A stretch of 51,254 nucleotides of DNA from the IMG/VR virus record IMGVR_UViG_3300018015_000010, positions 1-51,254 of that record. One strand, written 5' to 3'. The translations under genes were made by a program, and so were the position numbers. This stretch comes from a virus. The number at the start of each line of letters is the position of its first letter. Position 1 is the stretch's first letter. This document shows, one piece after another, positions 22,435 through 30,394 of the stretch. The notes below the pieces were generated by a model. The model ran no database searches and had not been told where the DNA came from. It worked only from the letters and a program-made list of their open reading frames with translations.

Positions 22435-22686
22435 ATGGCGAAGATTAAGACACCGAAGAGCGCGAGCAATGAAGGAATGGGGAAGTGCGCGCGGTGTGGG
22501 ATTGGGGAATTGGGGCCTGATTATCATTTTGGTCTCTGCGGGTTTTGTTATCGGAACCTGCCCGGCCAAGCGTTGAACGTATGGGCTAAACGTTGGAAGA
22601 ATGAGCATATGTTTCAGTCCTTGTCATTGTTCAGCGCTAGAAGCGACGAAGGGCAAGCGGCGACGAGGCTTGAGCCTCAGAGGTAA
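22435..22686 (+). CDS. small zinc-ribbon protein, 83 aa
   Basis: CARCGIGE ... CGFCYRNLPG is a four-Cys zinc ribbon near residues 18-42. AAAGGA precedes the ATG. First clear gene behind the 22301 promoter. The tail is Arg/Gln-rich. Confidence 0.6.
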   Translation: MAKIKTPKSASNEGMGKCARCGIGELGPDYHFGLCGFCYRNLPGQALNVWAKRWKNEHMFQSLSLFSARSDEGQAATRLEPQR

Positions 22687-22692
22687 GCGACT

Positions 22693-22995
22693 ATGTTTGA
22701 ATACGTTAGAGGCTACCGAACGATGGCCGTACAGCCAGCCGCGATTATCGAAGAGCGGCGCGTTGGCCAGTTCCGCGTGCAGGTATTTCTATTCCCTGGC
22801 AACGGCGAACCATGCTACCGGATCTTGATCGAAGTCTTTGATGGCGTATGGCGTAAGGTTTCGTGCTGGAGTCGCAGCGACGAGCGGCGATTTCCGAAGC
22901 GCGCCGCAGCCGTCGGCCATGAAATGGTAGAGGCTTACAAGCGAGCAAGCGGCGAGGCCCAAGGGTCGGCGAAGCAAATTGACCTTTACGCATAA
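22693..22995 (+). CDS. hypothetical protein, 100 aa
   Basis: Beta-rich core (RVQVFLFPG, YRILIEVFDGVW) followed by a basic helix. No motif recognised. Start at 22693, six bases after the preceding stop. Confidence 0.6.
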   Translation: MFEYVRGYRTMAVQPAAIIEERRVGQFRVQVFLFPGNGEPCYRILIEVFDGVWRKVSCWSRSDERRFPKRAAAVGHEMVEAYKRASGEAQGSAKQIDLYA

Positions 22996-23000
22996 GAGTT

Positions 23001-23016
23001 AGTGCAGGACTGCACC
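23001..23016. repeat. AGTGCAG palindrome, copy 10
   Basis: AGTGCAGGACTGCACC followed by GAGCAGCGATGAGGAG; the 33-base unit 23000-23032 matches 3988-4020 on the other strand with one mismatch. Confidence 0.95.
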
Positions 23017-23040
23017 GAGCAGCGATGAGGAGCGCAATCA

Positions 23041-25290
23041 ATGATCTACACCGCGACTTATTCACCCGAGGATAACAAACTCCGTTTGTATTCCGTCTCT
23101 CGGCTCGACTCGGAGACTTACGCCCGCGTCAAGGCTGCGGGCTTCATATGGGCACCGAAACAAGGCTTTTTCGTCGCCCCGATGTGGACCCCAAGCCGCG
23201 AGGACCTCTTGATAGAGTTAGCCGGAGAGATTGGCGACGAGGACACGACGCTCGTCGACCGCGCCGAGGAGCGCGCCGACCGGTTCAGCGATTACAGCCA
23301 GCACCGCGCCAAAGACGCCGATCAGGCCCGGAAGGCCGTTTCTGCCATTGCGGATAATATTCCGCTGGGCCAGCCGATTTTAGTTGGCCATCACAGCGAG
23401 AAGCACGCCCGCAAGGACGCCGAACGCATCGAGAACGGGATGCGGCGATCCATTAAGATGTGGGAGCAATCTTGCTACTGGAAGGAGCGCGCCGCCGGCG
23501 CCATCCGACACGCGAAGTACAAGGAGCGCGCCGACGTGCGCGCCCGCAGAATCAAGGGACTCGATGCCGACCAGCGCAGCCGCGAACGCGACAAAGCCAA
23601 ATGCGAAACGGGCATCAAGCAATGGAGCGCCGAGGGACTCACCCAAGAGCGCGCCGAACTCATAGCCAATTACAATCACTTGTCAAAATGCTTTACGCTG
23701 GCCGAGTACCCGCGCGAGGTGCCCGCGTCCCAATACGAAGGCGAAATGAGCCTATGGAGCGCACTACACGATGGGATCATAACGCCGGAGCAGGCACGCG
23801 ACCTTGCCTTGCCCTCCTACCGTGGCACTATTGCATGGTGCGACCGCTGGTTACAGCATATCGGAAACCGCCTAGAGTACGAACGCGCCATGTTGGCGGA
23901 GGCCGGCGGGCTCGCCGCAGATCGGGTCGACATCCAGCTAGGCGGGCGCGTCATGCGCGACCGCGGCGAGTGGGTTACGATCCTACGCATCAACCGGAAG
24001 GACGGGAAAATCGTCAGCGTATCGACGAACGCGCGGTATTGCAAAGTCGTCAGCATCGAGGAGATTCGAGACTATCAGCCACCGACGGAGCAGCAAGCGC
24101 AGGCCGTCAAGGCCGCTGTCAAACTTCCGCCAATGTGCAATTACCCCGGCGAAGGCTTTCACCACGTCAGTCGCGCGACGTGGGATAAGAAGTATCACGA
24201 CATGAAAGGCAGTCGGATTGTACCCGCAAGCGACAAGTACGGCGAGCACCGCGTAAGGTCCGGGATGTTTGTTGGAGGCTATAACAGCGTTTTGGTTTAC
24301 ATCGAGGACGCGAAGCGCGTCGACCCGCCAGCACCGAAGGCGACGCCCGCAGAGCCCGCGCCAAAGATACAGGCACCCACCAGGGAGCCCGTCGAGCGCG
24401 AATGGAAAGAACCGACCGTAGAGCCGCAGGCCGAAGCCTTTGACGCCATGCGCGAGACCCTGAAAGCAGGGGTTAAGGTGGTAAGCGCGCCTCAGTTATT
24501 CCCGACCCCGCCCGCCCTCGCCCGCCGCATGGTGGAACTTGCTGGAATGCCTTTCGCTGAGTCTTCCCTTAGAATCCTCGAGCCCAGCGCTGGCACGGGC
24601 GCAATTATCAATGAGATTTTTACCTACGCGGGCGAGATCCACGCCATAGAAATTAACCCAACCCTAGCCGAGGAGTTGCGCCGAAGGTGGCCAGCCGTGA
24701 AGGTTCGTTGCTCTGATTTTCTCGAGTGCGTCGACCAGACGGGTTTTGACTTCATTTTGATGAATCCGCCCTTTGCCAACGGCGAGGACATAAAACATAT
24801 CAAGCACGCCCTGACCATGCTTCGCCCAGGCGGGCGCCTCGTGGCCATCTGCGCCAATGGTCCGCGCCAGAACGAGCAGCTAAAACCCCTCGTCGACGAG
24901 GCGGGCGGAGAATGGGAAGTCCTACCGCCCGACACGTTCAAAGAGTCTGGTACGGGAGTTAATACCGTGCTCCTGGTGATGGACGCCGACCCCGAGGACG
25001 ACGAGCCCGACCCGCAGCCCACCGCCGCGCCTCCCGACTTTGGGAAGGGAATCTTCTTGGCTACTCCAGACGTCGACAATCGGCCGATAGGCCAACGCGC
25101 CCAGCCCCTTCCAAGCATGGCGCCGCACATCGAGGAGCAGAAGAAGGTCGCGGCGCAACGCGCCGGCCAGAACCTTACCGAACAGTTCAACCGACCGCCG
25201 AAGGACATCACGTCAAAGGCTGGCGAACTCGAGCGCCGCGCGCCGCTATTCCACGACACCGAGGCGAGCGGCCAAACTCGCCTATTCTGA
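23041..25290 (+). CDS. DUF3560 / adenine-type methyltransferase fusion, 749 aa
   Basis: Residues about 75-240 carry the DUF3560 signature (IPLGQPILVGHHSEKHARKD, then YWKERAAGAIRHAKYKE and RRIKGLDAD). A Pro/Ala-rich linker at about 420-480 leads to a Rossmann methyltransferase: motif I RILEPSAGTGAI (about 511-522), IEINP, and catalytic NPPF (575-578), followed by LRPGGRLVAI. The NPPF motif is the N6-adenine type. DUF3560 proteins occur on phages and conjugative elements, often fused to methylases, and are suspected in anti-restriction. The C-terminal 80 residues are charged. GATGAGGAG precedes the ATG. Confidence 0.85.
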   Translation: MIYTATYSPEDNKLRLYSVSRLDSETYARVKAAGFIWAPKQGFFVAPMWTPSREDLLIELAGEIGDEDTTLVDRAEERADRFSDYSQHRAKDADQARKAVSAIADNIPLGQPILVGHHSEKHARKDAERIENGMRRSIKMWEQSCYWKERAAGAIRHAKYKERADVRARRIKGLDADQRSRERDKAKCETGIKQWSAEGLTQERAELIANYNHLSKCFTLAEYPREVPASQYEGEMSLWSALHDGIITPEQARDLALPSYRGTIAWCDRWLQHIGNRLEYERAMLAEAGGLAADRVDIQLGGRVMRDRGEWVTILRINRKDGKIVSVSTNARYCKVVSIEEIRDYQPPTEQQAQAVKAAVKLPPMCNYPGEGFHHVSRATWDKKYHDMKGSRIVPASDKYGEHRVRSGMFVGGYNSVLVYIEDAKRVDPPAPKATPAEPAPKIQAPTREPVEREWKEPTVEPQAEAFDAMRETLKAGVKVVSAPQLFPTPPALARRMVELAGMPFAESSLRILEPSAGTGAIINEIFTYAGEIHAIEINPTLAEELRRRWPAVKVRCSDFLECVDQTGFDFILMNPPFANGEDIKHIKHALTMLRPGGRLVAICANGPRQNEQLKPLVDEAGGEWEVLPPDTFKESGTGVNTVLLVMDADPEDDEPDPQPTAAPPDFGKGIFLATPDVDNRPIGQRAQPLPSMAPHIEEQKKVAAQRAGQNLTEQFNRPPKDITSKAGELERRAPLFHDTEASGQTRLF

Positions 25291-25302
25291 GGAGGTTTGA
25301 TT

Positions 25303-25707
25303 ATGTTCACAGAGCAACGCGAAATCGAGTTAGGACCGATTCAAGGAGACTTGCGTCAAACCGTTTGGGCGGAATTCCGAGCCGCTGCACCAGAAGGTAG
25401 CGACGAATGGGCTTCCAGTGATCGCGGCTGGCTCTTCAGACTGTGCGAGGAGTACAATGCCAGCAAGTGGATTTCTGGAGAGTACAACGACACCAACACG
25501 CCGATATTTGACGAGAACCTCGGAGCTTGGCGCGAGCGCTCAAGTGTGGGGAATTATCTCACCTACAGCCACGGGCCGGACTATTCCGCTGAGGGACCAA
25601 AGGTCCACGCCGTCTGCTACTGTGCGACGCCCCGCAGGCGATGGTTCAACACGATCAGCGAGGCTAAGGCTTGGATCGAAGAGGAGGGCAACAGGAACAG
25701 GAGGTGA
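25303..25707 (+). CDS. hypothetical protein, 134 aa
   Basis: ATG at 25303 with GAGGAGG, 12 bases after the preceding stop. Alpha/beta with many Trp and acidic residues; the last third ends in an ISEAKAWIEEEG helix. No family recognised. Confidence 0.6.
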   Translation: MFTEQREIELGPIQGDLRQTVWAEFRAAAPEGSDEWASSDRGWLFRLCEEYNASKWISGEYNDTNTPIFDENLGAWRERSSVGNYLTYSHGPDYSAEGPKVHAVCYCATPRRRWFNTISEAKAWIEEEGNRNRR

Positions 25708-25791
25708 TGCCTATGCCACGCCGCTAACCCCGGCGCCCTGCCTCTGGTCTGTTAGGGGTAGGGCAGCGCGATTAGCGCGACGAGGAGGCAC

Positions 25792-25989
25792 ATGATCATC
25801 AAAATCGCTTTGTCTGTTCTGGGGATCGCCGTCATTCTGCGAGCCGTCGAGGCCTACCTTCACCGTAGAGCCCCCGCAACGTCGATTTGCGCAGGTTGCG
25901 GTCGACACTACGATTCGCGCGGATCGGGAGCCTTGCTCCCCTTGACGTATTGTGGTACAAACTGCGAGAAGGAGGCGAAGAGACCATGA
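25792..25989 (+). CDS. membrane-anchored zinc-ribbon protein, 65 aa
   Basis: An N-terminal hydrophobic helix (IIKIALSVLGIAVILRAV) is followed by CAGCGRHY and a second Cys pair. GCGCGACGAGGAGG precedes the ATG, the same leader as at 20596. Overlaps the next gene by four bases. Gap 25708-25791 holds only this leader and a GC hairpin (GCCCTGCC/GGTAGGGC). Confidence 0.55.
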   Translation: MIIKIALSVLGIAVILRAVEAYLHRRAPATSICAGCGRHYDSRGSGALLPLTYCGTNCEKEAKRP

Positions 25990-26267
25990 CGCACTTCGAC
26001 CTACTCAGTTTCTTCGCAGGAATGGGCAGCACGGGTGCCACAGTGGTCATCCTTGTTATTTGGTCTCTCTGCAAAGCGGCGAAGCATGCCGAGCCTCAAA
26101 TATGGGAAGGCTGGGCGAAGTGCCCCGGCTGCCGAGGAGTCTACGCGCGGATGTCTTCCGACGACCCCGCTGGCGGGTATTGCTGCATCGCCTGCAAGGA
26201 AATCACCGAAATCGAGAGGCTCTATGCTGAGCCAGGAGGAACCCATGCCAGAACAAAAGCAGTTTAA
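25986..26267 (+). CDS. membrane-anchored zinc-ribbon protein, 93 aa
   Basis: Transmembrane helix at about residues 12-32 and then CPGCRGVY ... CCIAC, the same plan as the gene just upstream; the pair may be a duplication. ATG at 25986 overlaps the preceding stop. Confidence 0.55.
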   Translation: MTHFDLLSFFAGMGSTGATVVILVIWSLCKAAKHAEPQIWEGWAKCPGCRGVYARMSSDDPAGGYCCIACKEITEIERLYAEPGGTHARTKAV

Positions 26268-26526
26268 CCCTGGACCGCCGACCTTCGTCGAAGTGGTATT
26301 CCCGTGTGCCGCTTCGATGGTGGAACAAATCCGGGAAATTTTTGACGCTCCGACGCGAACTGAACTGTCAGCAATCACCTCTATGTCTGCGCCTTGGAAG
26401 GACACGGCACTCGAGGAAATCGCTCTGCGTATTGCCCGCCTCAAGCTGACCGATCAGGGCCAGCGCCGCGAGAAGTGGGCCATCATCGACGACCTGAAGA
26501 CCTTCGACGCGAAGAAAGGATCCTGA
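26245..26526 (+). CDS. hypothetical protein, 93 aa
   Basis: ATG at 26245 behind CAGGAGGAA. Helical, ends KTFDAKKGS. No cysteine cluster, unlike its neighbours. Overlaps the previous gene by 23 bases. Confidence 0.55.
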   Translation: MPEQKQFNPGPPTFVEVVFPCAASMVEQIREIFDAPTRTELSAITSMSAPWKDTALEEIALRIARLKLTDQGQRREKWAIIDDLKTFDAKKGS

Positions 26527-26527
26527 C

Positions 26528-26893
26528 ATGCCCCAAATCGACGAGTACCAGTGCTCTACCTGCGAGACCCACAACGAAGTTCGCCAGCCCCGCTGCAACT
26601 TCTGCGGCGAGCCCACTTGTCTCCCCTGCCGCGTCAAGGGAACGCACTTTCACACCGTCCAAGAGATGGAAGACTTTGCTTTCGGCCTTTGCCTCCTGTG
26701 CCGGAAAATCGTCCATCTGCGACGCGATGCCAACGGGCTTTATCACTGCCCCGATTGCGACTTCGAGTGGACGCCGCGGGCGATTACGGGGGTCACCGAG
26801 GCCGACGTGATGATCTGCGCGTTCTGCGGAGCCCGCCAGAAAAAGCCTCTCCTGCCGGCGCCGTGCGCCCGCTGTTTGATGATCCTTAGCTGA
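26528..26893 (+). CDS. multi-zinc-ribbon protein, 121 aa
   Basis: Seven CxxC pairs (CSTC, CNFC, CLPC, CLLC, CPDC, CAFC, CARC) make at least three zinc ribbons along the whole chain. Such proteins usually bind nucleic acid or other proteins. Last gene of the rightward block before the convergent junction. Confidence 0.65.
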   Translation: MPQIDEYQCSTCETHNEVRQPRCNFCGEPTCLPCRVKGTHFHTVQEMEDFAFGLCLLCRKIVHLRRDANGLYHCPDCDFEWTPRAITGVTEADVMICAFCGARQKKPLLPAPCARCLMILS

Positions 26894-26896
26894 TTC

Positions 26897-26912
26897 AGTG
26901 CAGACCTGCACC
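26897..26912. repeat. AGTGCAG palindrome, copy 11
   Basis: AGTGCAGACCTGCACC, four bases past the stop of the last rightward gene. Confidence 0.9.
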
Positions 26913-27198
26913 GCCGAGGAGCCGCCAAAACTAAACTTTACCGACGATCGGTGTACATATTGGAAATTGTACTTCCACATCTAAAGTACTGATTCCCATA
27001 GAAATTCAATATTCGATACACTCGAAAAGGTGTACACGTTTCGAAAAGCCTTTTCTTGAGGAATCGGACATTCCGATCCTTGATGAGGAAGAAGGCGTGC
27101 ATTCTGCACAGTTCTTCAGCAAGCGGCTTTTGGGGATGGGGATTATGACACGTAAAGCTATGGATAGATTAGGGATTCATACAGCGACGACGCGGGCG
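26913..27198. other. convergent non-coding junction rich in palindromes
   Basis: AT-rich gap between opposing transcription units. It contains TTCGA-TACAC-TCGAA, GTGTACAC, AAAAGG...CCTTTT, ATCGGA-CAT-TCCGAT, and one AAGCGGCTT site (27121-27129). No credible gene. Could hold terminators or protein-binding sites. Confidence 0.6.
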
Positions 27199-27678
27199 TC
27201 AGGGCTTCGCCGCCCCATTCTTGGCATCGGCAACTGCAGCCTTTGCGTCTGCTACAGCCTGCTGGGCCTGTACGACGGCTTTGGACGCTCCACTGGTAGG
27301 GGGCACTTCGTTTTTCAACGAGGGGATCCACCGCGAAATCAAGCTTATCCCACCGTCAATGATGGAGTCCCCAAAGTACCCAAACACGCCGGCCGTGGTC
27401 GGGTTGAGCGGGATCGCATTCGTCGAAAGCCACCCAAGGTTATCAGGCGATATCTTGGCGATCAGGGTCATCAGTTCTTGCCCATGCCAAGCCCAGGCAG
27501 ATACGACGAGCCACGCCAAGAAGAGTCGAACGCACAGGTTCGCTCCATTCACTTCGACGTACTGCCGATAGGTGAGGATTCCATTAAGGTTGGAATGGAC
27601 TGAACTCTGTGCGCGAAGCCAAGCATGAAGCAGTTGCCCAATCAAAAAAGATAAGAAAACAGCTACAGCATAGTGCAT
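27199..27678 (-). CDS. membrane protein, 159 aa
   Basis: AAAGGAGTTAAC precedes the ATG at 27678. Hydrophobic helices at about residues 3-20 and 48-64, a polar middle, and an Ala/Lys-rich C-terminal helix (VVQAQQAVADAKAAVADAK). Lies with a papain-like peptidase and another membrane protein, so a lysis or envelope cluster is possible. Confidence 0.6.
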   Translation of the reverse strand: MHYAVAVFLSFLIGQLLHAWLRAQSSVHSNLNGILTYRQYVEVNGANLCVRLFLAWLVVSAWAWHGQELMTLIAKISPDNLGWLSTNAIPLNPTTAGVFGYFGDSIIDGGISLISRWIPSLKNEVPPTSGASKAVVQAQQAVADAKAAVADAKNGAAKP

Positions 27679-27770
27679 GTTAACTCCTTTCAATGTTATA
27701 CTAATCGAGCCGCAGAAGCGTTTCCGCGCGCCTGCGGCCCTGAACACAACGACTCATACTGGGAGCCATC

Positions 27771-28289
27771 ATGCCTGAAATCAATTCTACCACTGAAATC
27801 TGGAAGGAGATTCCTTGCTTCAACTCCTACGAGGTTTCCAATTTGGGAAGAATACGACGATCTCGTCCCGCCCCCACTACAAGGATTGGGAAAATTCTGA
27901 AACCTAGCCCTGATGACAGAGGATACTTCGGCGTTGTTCTTAGAAGGGATGGGAGGAGTTTCCCGAGGAGGGTACACGTCCTCGTGGCAAAAGCATTCCT
28001 TGGCCCGTGCCCATATGGATTTGAGGTTAACCACATTCACGAACCAAAAACCGATAATCGTGCAGATAACCTTGAATATCTTACTCATTCCGAAAATGTT
28101 CTCCATGCTCGTCGTAACGGTCTTATCCATCTTGGAGAAAATCGTTTTGGATCTAAATTGACAGATGAAGTGGTAAGAGAAATCCGAGTAAGTCCTGAGA
28201 CTGGAATTTCCTTGGCAAGGAAATACAGAGTGACTCCGGCAGCAATCTATCTTGTTAGGAAACGAAGGACTTGGAGTCATGTCGAATAG
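27771..28289 (+). CDS. NUMOD4/HNH homing endonuclease, 172 aa
   Basis: N-terminal WKEIPCFNSYEVSNLGRIRR is a NUMOD4 module; the HNH part is VHVLVAKAFLG then VNHIHEPKTDNRADNLEYLT; the C-terminal ARKYRVTPAAIYLV is a NUMOD1-like helix-turn-helix. A free-standing homing gene pointing rightward in an otherwise leftward block, between two small leftward genes, with lower G+C than its surroundings. It appears intact. Confidence 0.9.
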   Translation: MPEINSTTEIWKEIPCFNSYEVSNLGRIRRSRPAPTTRIGKILKPSPDDRGYFGVVLRRDGRSFPRRVHVLVAKAFLGPCPYGFEVNHIHEPKTDNRADNLEYLTHSENVLHARRNGLIHLGENRFGSKLTDEVVREIRVSPETGISLARKYRVTPAAIYLVRKRRTWSHVE

Positions 28290-28296
28290 AGACCTC

Positions 28297-28452
28297 CTAC
28301 GAAAATGCCTTGGCCAAGGCGTTGAGCAAATTGACCACCGCAACCAGCAAGGGGTCGCGCGGGGAGAGCGGGGCCAGGGCCAGTGCCGCCTCTTGCGCCC
28401 CCTCGAAGTCGGAAAACGCCTCTTTTATCTTGCCCTTGTCTATGCCAAACAC
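28297..28452 (-). CDS. small protein, 51 aa
   Basis: GTG start at 28452 behind a perfect AGGAGGTG. The chain begins FGIDKGKIKEAFSDFEG and ends in a hydrophobic helix (LLVAVVNLLNALAKAFS). The ribosome site is much better than those of the competing frames on this stretch. Function unknown; sits directly downstream of the peptidase gene. Confidence 0.6.
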   Translation of the reverse strand: MFGIDKGKIKEAFSDFEGAQEAALALAPLSPRDPLLVAVVNLLNALAKAFS

Positions 28453-28462
28453 GTTCCACCTC

Positions 28463-29221
28463 CTATGTGCTCAAAGCCAGTAAATCCTGCTGCAAGCCCG
28501 CGAGATCGAAACCGGCGGGCGGAACCCAATCTCCCCCTGAGAGTAGGGCATGGCATTCATCGACACAAGCGGCGAAGAATCTCCAAGTCATGGCTTTAAG
28601 CTTCCCCCAGGTTTTGCAAACGAGAATCTCAGAGTCATAGTCAACGATTTCAACACAATGACCACCCCACGATCCAGGCACGGCTTTGCTATGGCCGTTA
28701 AGATCCCATGTGTCTTGTCTCTGCGCCGAAATCGGCAACTGCAAGCCAGTGTAGAGGCCTCCGAATAGGTTGATGGCCTGCTTGACGTGCTCGCTGTTCA
28801 TCGGGTCTGGGTCGGCGTAGGCGAGCAGCTTGTAGCCTGCCATGTCCGACCGATGCCAAGCTCTGAGCACATCGAGAAGAACTCCGCCGTGGTCAGTCGA
28901 TGGGTCAGACGGCTCGTACCCGCACCATTGCTCGTAATATCTAAGCACAATGTCATCGGACGGCATGATGATATCGGCGTGAATCCCGGGCTCGACGTTC
29001 GAGAGAACCCATCCTTGGATGGTATGGAGAGCCCCGGCGATCGGGCAGGTGCCAAGGGTATCATTGAGCATCATGCCCCAGTTCTGGACATCTCTGGAGT
29101 TGCATACCTCAGCCGGCGCAGCGGGAAGCTCTGACGTCAGGTATTTCCCCAAACAGAACGTGCGCGGGTCGATCTTGGGAGGTTTCTTCCCAAGCTTCAT
29201 GTCGCCGTGGAAGACTGACAT
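28463..29221 (-). CDS. papain-like cysteine peptidase family protein, 252 aa
   Basis: Fits the C1-like plan: oxyanion/Cys region MLNDTLGTCPIAGALH with Cys59, SWGGHCVEIVDYD with His188, and CKTWG at 204 in the place of the Asn/Ser-Trp-Gly motif. The order and spacing match a widespread family of about 250-residue phage and bacterial proteins that carry a papain fold. The third catalytic residue appears to be Thr rather than Asn, which could weaken activity. No signal peptide. Possible roles are cell-wall or protein cleavage; substrate unknown. Confidence 0.7.
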   Translation of the reverse strand: MSVFHGDMKLGKKPPKIDPRTFCLGKYLTSELPAAPAEVCNSRDVQNWGMMLNDTLGTCPIAGALHTIQGWVLSNVEPGIHADIIMPSDDIVLRYYEQWCGYEPSDPSTDHGGVLLDVLRAWHRSDMAGYKLLAYADPDPMNSEHVKQAINLFGGLYTGLQLPISAQRQDTWDLNGHSKAVPGSWGGHCVEIVDYDSEILVCKTWGKLKAMTWRFFAACVDECHALLSGGDWVPPAGFDLAGLQQDLLALST

Positions 29222-29233
29222 CGTGAATCCCTC

Positions 29234-29383
29234 CTACTGGAACTTCGGCATCCACTTGATGCCGGTGCCGTGGCAGTCCGAGCAGAAAACTTCAGTCTTT
29301 AGTTCAAGGCAGTTTGAACCTGCAGCCCACGGATAAAGCAAAATGAATCTCTTACCATTACACGTTGGGCACTTGTACGGCAT
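29234..29383 (-). CDS. small DnaJ-type zinc-finger protein, 49 aa
   Basis: Two CxxCxG-like motifs, CPTCNGKR and CSDCHGTG, as in the DnaJ central zinc domain, on a 49-residue chain. ATG at 29383. GGAGGGATTC near its stop is the ribosome site of the peptidase gene, so they are coupled. Confidence 0.65.
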   Translation of the reverse strand: MPYKCPTCNGKRFILLYPWAAGSNCLELKTEVFCSDCHGTGIKWMPKFQ

Positions 29384-29392
29384 GGTATCCTC

Positions 29393-29560
29393 TTACTGCG
29401 GTGCTCGTTGCTCTCTCATTTGCGTGCGAGCGCGGTCGAACTTCTTCTCCCAATCACGATACGCTTCCCAGTCGCGGTTGTAAAGCGCGACGAGCATTTC
29501 TCGCTCGTAGGAAAGCGCGAATTTCAATTGCAGATGATGGTCAACCGCAAATCTGGGCAT
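29393..29560 (-). CDS. small charged protein, 55 aa
   Basis: ATG at 29560 with AGGAGGTAAGTC. Helical, rich in Arg, Glu and Trp (NRDWEAYRDWEKKFDRAR). No family recognised. Confidence 0.6.
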   Translation of the reverse strand: MPRFAVDHHLQLKFALSYEREMLVALYNRDWEAYRDWEKKFDRARTQMREQRAPQ

Positions 29561-29575
29561 GACTTACCTCCTACC

Positions 29576-29630
29576 AAAAATCGGGGGCGTGGCCCACTGC
29601 CCGCTCATTCCGGTGAGTCCAACGCCCCCC
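29576..29630 (-). terminator. large GC hairpin with U-tract, leftward
   Basis: Minus strand GGGGGCGTTGG pairs with CCACGCCCCC across a loop that itself holds a small hairpin; ATTTTT follows. Lies between genes 29674..30366 and 29393..29560. Confidence 0.6.
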
Positions 29631-29673
29631 GTCGCGTCGTGTTGTTATCCCGTCTTTGAAATCCAAGTCGCTG

Positions 29674-30366
29674 CTACAGCCTTGGTAAAGCCTTCAGAAC
29701 TCCATTGACATCTGGATTCGCTGTTTCCGCGTTGACGATGTCGTTGTAATTCTGGCACACCGCCTTGTGGAAGTTGTCGATGTGCAATGCCGCCGCCTTG
29801 TCAGCCGCGGTCAACGCATCCCTGGTGAGTGAAACGCGATGTGCGAGGGTCGCTAGGACTTGCGGGATCAGCGCGATGATCGCCTGCGCAACGCCAATCG
29901 CCAGATCAATCAGTTCCGTAAGCTTGGAAAGTGTCGCGGTGTCGGTGATGTCGAGCCCCCTCAGTATGCTTTGCAGGCTTCCCACCACATTCGAAAACAC
30001 CGCAGCCAACTTACCCAGGAGCGATTGATCTTGGCTTGACTTATACGCCGTGATGACCGCCGAGGCGTCGGTTAACTCAGTTGATATATCGCCCTCAAGA
30101 GTCTGAACTTTGGCCAGTGTGGCCGCTGAAACCGTTTTCCCAGCCAAGCCCGCAGCGAACGCCAAGATGCTGCTGATGATCGTGGCAAGCGATGGCAAGA
30201 GAGCCTGTACGCTCGTGATCCAGGCCGCAGAGCACCCCGCTGTGAATAGCACAAGCACAAGCAAGCCAGCTAGTGTAAATAAGCTGGAAAACCGTTTGAA
30301 GGGTTTCGCCCAAGCCAAGCCCGCGATGAAGCTGGCCACTACAAATAGAATTAGAATTATGTTCAT
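29674..30366 (-). CDS. membrane-associated protein, 230 aa
   Basis: Two hydrophobic N-terminal segments (residues 2-20 and 30-45), the second ending in FTAGC, which resembles a lipobox, then a long helical region rich in Ala, Leu and Ser (65-200). No charged catalytic motif. Upstream of a terminator. May be an envelope or lysis protein; not identified. Confidence 0.55.
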   Translation of the reverse strand: MNIILILFVVASFIAGLAWAKPFKRFSSLFTLAGLLVLVLFTAGCSAAWITSVQALLPSLATIISSILAFAAGLAGKTVSAATLAKVQTLEGDISTELTDASAVITAYKSSQDQSLLGKLAAVFSNVVGSLQSILRGLDITDTATLSKLTELIDLAIGVAQAIIALIPQVLATLAHRVSLTRDALTAADKAAALHIDNFHKAVCQNYNDIVNAETANPDVNGVLKALPRL

Positions 30367-30394
30367 GGTGGTGTTTCTCCTTCTTCGTTTGAAT

